Assembly (NCBI GenBank): GCA_945482615.1
Contig: CALYRG010000008.1
Span: 1 to 39,764, forward strand
Length of the DNA stretch: 39,764 nucleotides
Direction: 5' to 3'
Source: an uncultured Clostridia bacterium
Lineage (GTDB): Bacteria; Bacillota; Clostridia; Oscillospirales; Oscillospiraceae
A program made the translations under genes and the position numbers. This document shows, piece after piece, positions 8,502-15,916 of this stretch (position 1 is the stretch's first letter; each line of letters begins with the position of its first letter). The notes below the pieces were generated by a model, which ran no database searches, was not told where the DNA came from, and saw only the letters and a program-made list of their open reading frames with translations.

Positions 8502-9604
8502 GTGGTCTCCTTCCCAACGATGGACATCACAGCCTCAAACAGATGCTCCGCCCCTCTCGGAACGGCAAGGCCGCCGAATTCCTCGGCAATCTCCTGGCAG
8601 GCCGTGTCCCGGTAGACAACGGCAGGGGTTCCGCAGCACACCGCTTCCAGGGTGGTCATGCCAAATGTCTCTTCCGTGCTGGGATTGAGAAACACATCCG
8701 CAGCGCTGTAAACCTCCACCAGTCTCTCCACCGGGTTCAGCTTGGGAAGCCCCAGAATGTTATCCGGCAGCCCTTCCATCTGGGCGGGGGTCAATCCCAC
8801 CAGGACGATCCGGAAGGACGGTGGGAGAAGTGCAGACAGAGCGACAAAGTCCTTCAGGCCCTTCCGTTCCTCCCAGACACTGGCGACCCCAAGAAGCATC
8901 ATTTTCCCTTCCAGACCATGCTCCTTTCGGAAAGCGCTTTCCACTGGGCGGAACACCTCCCGGTTTACCCGGTTGTAGACCACCTCCACCGGGTACTGCG
9001 CCAGGAAGCTCTCCTTCACCCGGCGCTCCAGCCACCGGGACGGCACCCGCAATTGAAGTCTGGGGATGCCGGTAAACAGCTCCTTTTTTCTCCGGTAATT
9101 GCCCCGGCTGTTATCGAGAAGGATGCTCTTGGGGTAGCCGCCCTTCTGCGGACAGTCATGGCAGCCGGTTTTCCAGCGGTCACACCCGGCGTTCTCAAAG
9201 TAGGCACAGTGACCGGTAAATGCCCAGCAGTCGTGAAGCGTCCAGTGCAGCTCCTTGCCGCAGCTTTTGAGGTATCGGAACAGGAGCCCTATGTGGATGT
9301 AGTACCCATGTACATTGTGCAGCCAGATCACGTCCGGGTCGTACTGCCGTACCCAGTGCAGGAAGCGGGTAGTCGCCGTCCGGGAGCCGAAGCCGGAATC
9401 GTCCAGCACTCTGGCCCGGAGGGCATGGCCCTTCGCCGCCAGGCCAGAGCCTATGCGCACCGTGGGAATATCGGTACAGCCGCACTCCCGGCCATAGGCC
9501 AGGTAACAGGTATGCCCCTGGGCCATCAGCTCCCGGCACTGTTCTGCGGCGATCCGCCCGGTACTGCCCCAGTCCGCCGTCACATTGATAAACAGGTACT
9601 TCAT
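8498..9604 (-). CDS. Family 4 glycosyltransferase with a cysteine-rich insert
   Basis: This 368-residue GT-B enzyme has a Gly-rich GSTGR loop at 13-17, WLHNVHGYYIH at 94-104, and the C-terminal EETFGMTTLEAVCCGTPAVV donor-site block holding the E-x7-E-type motif. Between residues 123 and 151 it carries HDCWAFTGHCAYF and then three further cysteines (Cys126, 133, 141, 148, 151), a pattern known from a WcaC-like subgroup of colanic-acid and capsule transferases and suggestive of a structural metal or disulfides. A GGAGG site lies 5 bases before the ATG. It overlaps the polymerase-LicD gene by 4 bases and follows capG by 16. Sugar specificity unknown. Confidence 0.88.
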   Translation of the reverse strand: MKYLFINVTADWGSTGRIAAEQCRELMAQGHTCYLAYGRECGCTDIPTVRIGSGLAAKGHALRARVLDDSGFGSRTATTRFLHWVRQYDPDVIWLHNVHGYYIHIGLLFRYLKSCGKELHWTLHDCWAFTGHCAYFENAGCDRWKTGCHDCPQKGGYPKSILLDNSRGNYRRKKELFTGIPRLQLRVPSRWLERRVKESFLAQYPVEVVYNRVNREVFRPVESAFRKEHGLEGKMMLLGVASVWEERKGLKDFVALSALLPPSFRIVLVGLTPAQMEGLPDNILGLPKLNPVERLVEVYSAADVFLNPSTEETFGMTTLEAVCCGTPAVVYRDTACQEIAEEFGGLAVPRGAEHLFEAVMSIVGKETT

Positions 9605-9620
9605 CGCGTCCTCCGCACGT

Positions 9621-10805
9621 TTATCCCTTCCGCCACACCATCTTGTCCACCACGCCGGTGTAGGATTGGATGATCTTGACCACCTTGGCGGAGACGTTCT
9701 CCTCCACGTAGTCCGGTACGGGGATTCCCAGATCCCCGGCCCGGTTCATTTCCACAGCGGTGTCCACCGCCTGCAGAAGATTCTTTTCGTCAATGCCCGC
9801 CAGAATGAAGCAGCCCTTGTCCAGCGCCTCCGGCCGCTCCGTAGAGGTACGGATGCACACCGCCGGGAAGGGATGGCCCACGCTGCCGAAGAAGCTGCTC
9901 TCCTCCGGCAGGGTGCCGGAATCGGACACCACTGCAAAGGCGTTCATCTGCAGGCAGTTATAGTCGTGAAAGCCCAGAGGCTCATGCCGGATCACCCGGC
10001 TGTCCAGCTGGAAGCCGCTTTCCTCCAGGCGCTTCCGGGACCGGGGATGGCAGGAGTAGAGAATGGGCATATCGTACTTGCGCGCCATGGCATTGATGGC
10101 GGTAAAGAGAGAACGGAAGTTTTTCTCCGTGTCAATGTTCTCCTCCCGATGCGCGGACAGAAGGATGTACTTTCCCTTCTCCAGCCCCAGCCGGGCGTGA
10201 ATGTCCGATTGCTCAATAGCCGCAAGGTTCCCATGGAGCACCTCTGCCATAGGCGAGCCGGTGACATACACCCGCTCCTTGGGCAGGCCGCACTCGTGCA
10301 GATACTTCCGGGCGTGTTCCGAGTAGGCAAGGTTCACATCGGAGATAATATCCACAATCCGGCGGTTGGTTTCCTCCGGCAGGCACTCATCCTTGCAGCG
10401 GTTGCCCGCCTCCATGTGGAAAATGGGAATGTGGAGCCGCTTGGCCGGGATAGCCGACAGGCAGGAGTTTGTATCGCCCAGGATCAGCATGGCATCCGGG
10501 CGGATGGCGGTCATCAGCTTATAGGAGCAGTTGATGATATTGCCGACGGTGGCGCCCAGATCGTCCCCCACGGCGTTCATGTAAACCTCCGGGTCCTTCA
10601 GTCCCAGATCATGGAAGAAGATGCCATTGAGGGTATAGTCGTAATTCTGTCCGGTGTGGGCCAGAATGCAGTCAAAATAGGTGCGGCACTTTTTGATCAC
10701 CGCCGCCAGCCGGATGATCTCCGGCCGGGTTCCCACAATAATCAGCAGCTTCAGCCTGCCGTCGTTGCGGAAGGAGATGTCAGAATAGTCAAGCTTCATA
10801 TCCAT
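9621..10805 (-). CDS. capG: UDP-N-acetylglucosamine 2-epimerase family, CapG/FnlC type (last step to UDP-L-FucNAc)
   Basis: The protein has the full 2-epimerase signature set: GTRPEIIRLAAV near the N-terminus, HTGQNYDYTL, the GDTNSCLSA loop, HMEAGNRCKDECLPEETNRR, VTGSPMAEVL and SAHREENID. The CapG/FnlC branch converts UDP-N-acetyl-L-pneumosamine to UDP-N-acetyl-L-fucosamine by 2-epimerisation. capE and capF directly upstream fix this branch rather than plain WecB (ManNAc). I chose the ATG at 10803-10805 because the GAGGTGG site of the capF tail lies 7 bases before it; a TTG six bases earlier is less likely. Length (394 residues) is close to the family's. Cytosolic enzyme. Confidence 0.92.
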   Translation of the reverse strand: MDMKLDYSDISFRNDGRLKLLIIVGTRPEIIRLAAVIKKCRTYFDCILAHTGQNYDYTLNGIFFHDLGLKDPEVYMNAVGDDLGATVGNIINCSYKLMTAIRPDAMLILGDTNSCLSAIPAKRLHIPIFHMEAGNRCKDECLPEETNRRIVDIISDVNLAYSEHARKYLHECGLPKERVYVTGSPMAEVLHGNLAAIEQSDIHARLGLEKGKYILLSAHREENIDTEKNFRSLFTAINAMARKYDMPILYSCHPRSRKRLEESGFQLDSRVIRHEPLGFHDYNCLQMNAFAVVSDSGTLPEESSFFGSVGHPFPAVCIRTSTERPEALDKGCFILAGIDEKNLLQAVDTAVEMNRAGDLGIPVPDYVEENVSAKVVKIIQSYTGVVDKMVWRKG

Positions 10806-10807
10806 GG

Positions 10808-12007
10808 TCAAACCACCTCAAAGAACGTGTCGGGCTTTGCCGGGTCAAAGCATTCGTTGGCCCACATCACCGTAACCAGATTCTCGGTTTCCGACAGATT
10901 GATGATGTTGTGGGTATAACCCGGCAGCATGTGCACCGCCTGAATCTCCTCACCGGAGACATAGAACTCCAGCACCTCATCCGAGCCGATTCTGCGCTGC
11001 CGGATGAGACCCCGGCCCGCCACAACGATGAAAAATTCCCACTTGGTGTTGTGCCAGTGCTGGCCCTTGGTGATGCCGGGCCGGGAGATGTTCACGCTGA
11101 ACTGGCCGCACTTTTCTGTGCGCAGCAGCTCCGTGAAGCTGCCCCGGGCATCGGTATTCATTTTCAGCGAAAATGCAGCCTTTTCCTTGGGAAGGTAGGA
11201 TAGATACGTGGAGTAAAGCTTCTTTTCAAAGCTGCCCTTTGGAATCTCCGGCAGCATCAGAGTCTGAGGCTGGGCCTTGAAGGTATCCAGCAGGGAGACA
11301 ATTCTGCCCAGAGTTGCTCTGTGGGATACCGGTACGGCGCAGTAGCGGCCCTCCGGGACAAACACCGCTTCCACGCCCTGGAACACACAGGTATGGGCCT
11401 TCCCCTCCAGAGCGCAAAGCATTTCCTCCACCAAATCATCAATATACACCAGCTCCAGCTCCACCGCCGGGTCATTCACCGTGATGGGCAGGTCGTGGGC
11501 ATAGTTGTGGCAGAAGGTGGCTACCGCGCTGTTGTAATTGGGTCGGCACCATTTGCCGAACAGATTGGGGAACCGGTAGACCAGCACCCTCGCCCCGGTC
11601 TCGGCGGTGTAGCGGAAGAACAGCTCCTCTCCGGCTTTCTTGCTGCGGCCGTACTCGCTTCCGGCATAGCGGCCCTCCAGCGTTGCCTGGATGGAGGAGG
11701 AAAGCATCACAGGGCAGGTGTTTTTATACTTTTTCAGCGTGTCCAAAAGCGTGGAGGCAAAGCCGAAGTTACCCTCCATGAATTCTTCCGTACTTTTCGG
11801 GCGGTTCACTCCCGCAAGGTTGAACACGAAATCGGCATCCGCGCATCCCTGCTCCAAAAGGTCCGGATCGGAGTCAAGGTCATACAGATACAGTGCGTCG
11901 ATCTGCAGCCCGGGATGGGTTCTGTCCTTCCCGCTTTGGATGGCTTTGAAGGCTTCCGTGAGATTTTTCCCCACAAAGCCCGCTGCGCCGGTAATGAGAA
12001 TGTTCAT
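10808..12007 (-). CDS. capF: CapF/FnlB-type bifunctional 3-epimerase and 4-reductase with C-terminal cupin
   Basis: The N-terminal Rossmann SDR domain has GAAGFVGKNL at 7-16 and continues to about residue 270. The C-terminal cupin (about 285-399) has the metal ligands His317, His319, Glu324 and His366. This two-domain architecture is diagnostic of CapF, in which the cupin does the C3 epimerisation and the SDR domain the NADPH-dependent C4 reduction that turns the CapE product into UDP-N-acetyl-L-pneumosamine (UDP-L-PneNAc/TalNAc). At 399 residues it is about 30 longer than the S. aureus enzyme. The GGAGGAACAGCC leader gives a good ribosome site. It sits between capE and capG in pathway order. 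Confidence 0.93.
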   Translation of the reverse strand: MNILITGAAGFVGKNLTEAFKAIQSGKDRTHPGLQIDALYLYDLDSDPDLLEQGCADADFVFNLAGVNRPKSTEEFMEGNFGFASTLLDTLKKYKNTCPVMLSSSIQATLEGRYAGSEYGRSKKAGEELFFRYTAETGARVLVYRFPNLFGKWCRPNYNSAVATFCHNYAHDLPITVNDPAVELELVYIDDLVEEMLCALEGKAHTCVFQGVEAVFVPEGRYCAVPVSHRATLGRIVSLLDTFKAQPQTLMLPEIPKGSFEKKLYSTYLSYLPKEKAAFSLKMNTDARGSFTELLRTEKCGQFSVNISRPGITKGQHWHNTKWEFFIVVAGRGLIRQRRIGSDEVLEFYVSGEEIQAVHMLPGYTHNIINLSETENLVTVMWANECFDPAKPDTFFEVV

Positions 12008-12034
12008 GGCTGTTCCTCCGTCTGATTTCTGCCT

Positions 12035-13102
12035 TTACAGGCCCTGGCAGCCTTTTCTGCCTTCCCGGAAGGCTTCCAGCTCTTCCCGGATGTAGGCAAG
12101 CTCCAGCAGCTTCTTGCGCACCTGCTCCACATTCAGCAGGTCGGTATTGTTGCTGTTGAACTCGCTGAGGGTGTTGCGCTGTACATCCCCTTCCCGGAAA
12201 TACTTGTCGTAATTCAGGCTGCGGTTGTCGCAGGGCACCCGATAGAACTGGCCAAGGTCAACAGCGTGGGCGCATTCCTCGTTGGTAAGCAGCGTCTCGT
12301 ACATTTTTTCGCCATGGCGGATGCCGATGACCTTGATCTCATGCCCCGGGGCAAACAGGCCGGTGACGGCCTTGGCGAGGGTCTCAATGGTACATGCGGG
12401 AGCCTTCTGTACCAGCACATCGCCGCTGATGCCCTTTTCAAAGGCAAACAGCACCAGATCCACCGCCTCCTCCAGAGACATGATGAACCGGGTCATGGAG
12501 GGCTCCGTAATGGTGATGGGATTTCCTGCACGAATCTGATCGATCCACAGAGGGATGACGCTGCCCCGGGAGCACATAACATTTCCGTAGCGGGTGCAGC
12601 AAATCTTGGTCTTGTCCGGGCTGACCGTGCGGGACTTGGCAACGATGACTTTCTCCATCATGGCCTTGGAGGTACCCATGGCATTGACAGGATAGGCTGC
12701 CTTGTCCGTGGACAGACAGATGACGGTCTTTACGCCAGCCTCAATGGCAGCGGTCAGTACGTTGTCCGTGCCGATGATGTTGGTGCGAACGGCCTCCATG
12801 GGGAAAAACTCGCAGGATGGAACCTGCTTCAGAGCAGCCGCATGGAAGATGTAGTCCACGCCGTGCATAGCGTTCTTCACAGAGGCAATATCCCGGACAT
12901 CGCCGATAAAGAACTGAATCTTACCAAAGGACTCCGGATACCTTGCCTGAAATTCATGGCGCATGTCATCCTGTTTTTTTTCGTCCCGGGAAAACACACG
13001 GATCTGTGCAATGTCCGTATCCAGGAACCGGTTCAGAACCGCGTTTCCGAAGGAGCCGGTTCCGCCGGTAATCATCAGGGTTTTGCCCGCAAAAATGCTC
13101 AT
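12035..13102 (-). CDS. capE: CapE/FnlA-type UDP-GlcNAc 4,6-dehydratase with 5-epimerase activity
   Basis: A 355-residue extended SDR: NAD-binding GGTGSFGN at 13-20, SRDEKKQ at 38-44 and the catalytic STDKAAYPVNAMGTSK block at 131-146 (Asp133, Lys134). This is the CapE/FnlA/WbjB signature. The enzyme removes water from UDP-GlcNAc and inverts C5, giving the L-sugar intermediate for CapF. I start at the ATG 13100-13102, preceded by GAAAGGAATGG; the open frame continues 116 codons further upstream only as a shadow of the preceding gene, and CapE proteins begin with this MSIF..KTLMITGG pattern. It follows the CapL-like gene by 68 bases. Soluble; hexamers are known in the family. Confidence 0.93.
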   Translation of the reverse strand: MSIFAGKTLMITGGTGSFGNAVLNRFLDTDIAQIRVFSRDEKKQDDMRHEFQARYPESFGKIQFFIGDVRDIASVKNAMHGVDYIFHAAALKQVPSCEFFPMEAVRTNIIGTDNVLTAAIEAGVKTVICLSTDKAAYPVNAMGTSKAMMEKVIVAKSRTVSPDKTKICCTRYGNVMCSRGSVIPLWIDQIRAGNPITITEPSMTRFIMSLEEAVDLVLFAFEKGISGDVLVQKAPACTIETLAKAVTGLFAPGHEIKVIGIRHGEKMYETLLTNEECAHAVDLGQFYRVPCDNRSLNYDKYFREGDVQRNTLSEFNSNNTDLLNVEQVRKKLLELAYIREELEAFREGRKGCQGL

Positions 13103-13170
13103 AGAATTTCCATTCCTTTCTTTGTCGCGTACGGCGCTCCTGGCCGCTTTTTCACTGCTATTATGTTCTG

Positions 13171-14379
13171 TCAGTCCAGGATGGACCGGAAAAGCTGGGT
13201 ATACTGCCGGGTACAGCCCTCTCTTGTATACTTTTTCCGGTAAAGCTCCCGGCTGACAGCGCCCATCCGGGCCGCAGACGCAGGATCGGCGCGCATGGCG
13301 CGGAGCTTTTCCGCCAGGAGTCCGGCTTCTCCGTTTCTCACCCAGACACCGGCGCCCGCCCGGACATCCCGGACAATGTCGCACTCGTCCATAATGGCGA
13401 CAAGAGGCAGGCCCTGCATCATGTAGCAGTAGGTCTTGCTGGGGACGCACAGGCCCGTAACACCCTTTTCCAGACAGATCAGTGCCGCAGAGCTGGCTGC
13501 AAGAGCCGCCTTGAAGGTCTGGCCATGGAGAAAATCGTGGATTACGATATTTTCAATTTCTTCTTCCTCCACGCATTTTTTCAGGGCCTGCATTTTGTTG
13601 CCGTGCCCGGCAAAGAGGAAGAAAAAGTCCGGGTCGTTTTTAAGCTCTCGGACGGCATCCAGGATGGTCTGCATATCCTGCATGGTTCCCATATTGCCGA
13701 AATACGCAACGGTAAACCGGCCGTTGGCCGCCTGACGGAAGGGATTTTCCTCCGGCTCCTGAATTTCCTCCTCCGGATACCAGTTTGGGATCACCACAAC
13801 CCGGTCTTCCGTGGTGCACCGGTTCTGTACAATATAATCCTTCATCTCACCCGACAGAGCCACGATTTGATCCGCCCGGCGGAAGACCACCTTGTTGATA
13901 TGCTCCATGAGCTTTGTGATGGGATTGCCTTTCCCCAGGGTGCCCATCACCGTAGCCACCTCCGGGTAGAGGTCATAGGCTACAAACACCAGCTTGGTGC
14001 CAAACAGGGCCTTGGCCCAGGAGGCAATCCAGGGAAGGATCGGCGGATTGGAATAGACCACCACGCACCGGCTGGCCGCCAGCTCTCCCAGGTGGAGCAG
14101 CACCATGAAGGTGAAGGAAAAATAATTGACCAGCCGTCCCAGGAAACCGGCACGGCTGAGCTGGATATATCTGACACGGCGGATGTCAACACCATCCACC
14201 TGCTCCCGCAGGGGTACCTGTTCGCCGCTGCGGTACTCCATGGGATAACCGCAAAGAGCCCCCACGGAAAGGCCATCTTCTCTCAGCGCCACAGCAGTTT
14301 CAAAGGGCAGCAGCGCGGAGGAAATATACTCCGGGTAGAAAAACTGGCACAGAAACAGAACATCACGTTTCTTTTTCAA
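13171..14379 (-). CDS. CapL/WbuB-like glycosyltransferase (probable L-FucNAc transferase)
   Basis: This 402-residue GT4 protein has VVVYSNPPILPWIA in its N-terminal domain, FVAYDLYPEVA, a YFGNMGTMQDMQTIL start of the donor domain, and KTYCYMMQGLPLVA near the C-terminus. WbuB (E. coli O26) and CapL (S. aureus) share this layout and size and transfer L-FucNAc as the second sugar. The predicted start is TTG (14377-14379) after AAAAGGAGG; an open extension of 56 codons upstream has no matching family sequence. Its position, next to capEFG and after the initiating enzymes, supports the L-FucNAc role, but that remains inference. Confidence 0.82.
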   Translation of the reverse strand: MKKKRDVLFLCQFFYPEYISSALLPFETAVALREDGLSVGALCGYPMEYRSGEQVPLREQVDGVDIRRVRYIQLSRAGFLGRLVNYFSFTFMVLLHLGELAASRCVVVYSNPPILPWIASWAKALFGTKLVFVAYDLYPEVATVMGTLGKGNPITKLMEHINKVVFRRADQIVALSGEMKDYIVQNRCTTEDRVVVIPNWYPEEEIQEPEENPFRQAANGRFTVAYFGNMGTMQDMQTILDAVRELKNDPDFFFLFAGHGNKMQALKKCVEEEEIENIVIHDFLHGQTFKAALAASSAALICLEKGVTGLCVPSKTYCYMMQGLPLVAIMDECDIVRDVRAGAGVWVRNGEAGLLAEKLRAMRADPASAARMGAVSRELYRKKYTREGCTRQYTQLFRSILD

Positions 14380-14402
14380 AGCCGGTTCCTCCTTTTGATT
14401 CT

Positions 14403-15275
14403 TCAGCCCTCCGTCTCGGCAATGGCCTCCGGCAGGGTTTTGATACAGTAGTTTTTGGGGTAGGTGCTGAGACTTTTTGCGTAGATCAAACTTCCGAAAG
14501 CCTTGTCCACCCCACCCACATGGCCGGACAGCAGCTTCAGCGCCCACGTAAAGCCGGGCAGGAGCAATAGTTTCTTCCCATGGGCCTGGGCAATCAGCGC
14601 CGCCACCTGACCCACATCCGCGTATTTGTCATCCTGCGGGCAGAAAAGGCCTTCTGCCTCGTCCTCGATCAGAAGTCTGACCAGCTCACAAAGGTTGTCA
14701 ATATACAGCATGGAGCGCCGGTTCTGAATCCTGGGGAAAACCGGAGAAATCCGGGCCAGCCGGGAAAGGGCGTTGTAGTTTCCCCTGCAGCCCTTGCCGT
14801 AGATCATCGGCGGGCGAAGGATCGCAAGATGAAACTTCGGGGACGAGAGCTGTCCGAGAAGCACTTCCGCTTCCAGCTTGCTCCTGCCGTAGTTGTCTTT
14901 CGGATGCAGCGGGGTATCTGCCGTAATCTCCACCGTCTGCCCCACCTTTGCCGTACAGCCATAGACGCTCTCGGAACTCAGGAAAATGAACTGGCTAACA
15001 TCCTCCCCTTTCGCCTTTTCGGCGACCTCGCAGGGCAGGAGGGTATTGACACGGTGATAAAGCGGAAACTGGGCTGGGTCATTTTTCGATTTTTTCTGGT
15101 GAACGATTCCCGCCGCGTGGATCACAACATCGAAGCCACTGAAGGAACCGGCTTTCCACCCATCATCCCGGAGGCTTACCATATCCACCCGGTAGCAGCC
15201 CTCCCACCGGGACAGATAACTGCGGATGGCGTTTCCGATATAGCCGTGTTCACCGGTGATCAGAATGCGTTTCAT
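14403..15275 (-). CDS. NAD-dependent epimerase/dehydratase family, probable 4-keto-sugar reductase (CapN/WreQ-like)
   Basis: This 290-residue extended SDR has ITGEHGYIG at 6-14 as nucleotide-binding loop, the catalytic Ser100-region FLSSESVYG and the Y129-x3-K133 pair. In S. aureus (CapN) and Rhizobium (WreQ) reductases of this size reduce the 4-keto product of a CapD/WreV dehydratase, giving UDP-D-FucNAc or UDP-D-QuiNAc. The operon order here, capD then initiating transferase then this gene, fits that role. I start at ATG 15273-15275 with AAAAGGAGG before it; this overlaps the end of the initiating transferase gene by 26 bases. The product stereochemistry (FucNAc or QuiNAc) cannot be decided from sequence. 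Confidence 0.85.
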   Translation of the reverse strand: MKRILITGEHGYIGNAIRSYLSRWEGCYRVDMVSLRDDGWKAGSFSGFDVVIHAAGIVHQKKSKNDPAQFPLYHRVNTLLPCEVAEKAKGEDVSQFIFLSSESVYGCTAKVGQTVEITADTPLHPKDNYGRSKLEAEVLLGQLSSPKFHLAILRPPMIYGKGCRGNYNALSRLARISPVFPRIQNRRSMLYIDNLCELVRLLIEDEAEGLFCPQDDKYADVGQVAALIAQAHGKKLLLLPGFTWALKLLSGHVGGVDKAFGSLIYAKSLSTYPKNYCIKTLPEAIAETEG

Positions 15276-15888
15276 CTGTCCTTGCCTCCTTTTCCAGGCG
15301 GCCCGTGCCGCCCTCAACCACGCCGTCGTGGCGAAGAACCGAGCGGAAGGTCGCCAGGAAGCATTTGCAGTCAAAGGCAAAGCTCAGCTTATTGACATAT
15401 TCCCCATCGTACCATGCCTTGATGGGAATGGACAGCTCGTCCCGTCCGTTGATCTGTGCCCAGCCGGTAAGACCCGGGCGAACATCATTGGCCTTGTACC
15501 GATCCCGCTCCCGAATCAGATCATCCTGATTCCACAGAGCCGGTCGGGGGCCAACAATGGACATTTTCCCGGTAAATATCTGAAAGATCTGAGGGAGCTC
15601 ATCCAGGGATGTCTCCCGGAGGATATGGCCCACCCGGGTAATGTATTGATCCGGGTTCTCCAGCAGATGGGTAGGCGTATCTCTGGGTGTACTGACCTTC
15701 ATGGTTCGGAATTTCAGGATCTCAAAATGGGTCTTATGAATGCCCACCCGGGTCTGCCTGAAAAACACCGGCCCCGGGTCATCCACCACAATGGCAATTG
15801 CCAGCAGCAAAAATACCGGCGACAGGCCTACAATTGCCAGACCTGACAGCACCATGTCCAGCAATCTTTTTCCATACTTCTGATACAT
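15250..15888 (-). CDS. Initiating phosphoglycosyl transferase (small monotopic PglC/CapM type)
   Basis: This 212-residue protein has the complete bacterial sugar-transferase domain and no N-terminal multi-span extension: basic KRLLDMVLSGLAIVGLSPVF re-entrant helix (7-26), FFRQTRVG at 42-49, KFRTM at 59-63, the catalytic Asp96-Glu97 dyad in SLDELPQ, VGPRP at 112-116 and RPGLTGWAQINGR at 137-149. It transfers a sugar-1-phosphate to undecaprenyl phosphate on the cytoplasmic face, starting each repeat unit. The adjacent CapD and CapN-like enzymes make D-FucNAc-1-P or QuiNAc-1-P the likely substrate. Starts at 15888, 28 bases after capD. Confidence 0.93.
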   Translation of the reverse strand: MYQKYGKRLLDMVLSGLAIVGLSPVFLLLAIAIVVDDPGPVFFRQTRVGIHKTHFEILKFRTMKVSTPRDTPTHLLENPDQYITRVGHILRETSLDELPQIFQIFTGKMSIVGPRPALWNQDDLIRERDRYKANDVRPGLTGWAQINGRDELSIPIKAWYDGEYVNKLSFAFDCKCFLATFRSVLRHDGVVEGGTGRLEKEARTDETHSDHR

Positions 15889-15916
15889 AGGGGATGCTCC
15901 TCCAAACGAAGCAGTC

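Noticed and set aside
13103-13450. N-terminal extension of capE by 116 codons
   Set aside because: It overlaps the preceding transferase gene in another frame, has no family sequence, and the ATG at 13100-13102 has a good ribosome site and the normal CapE start.
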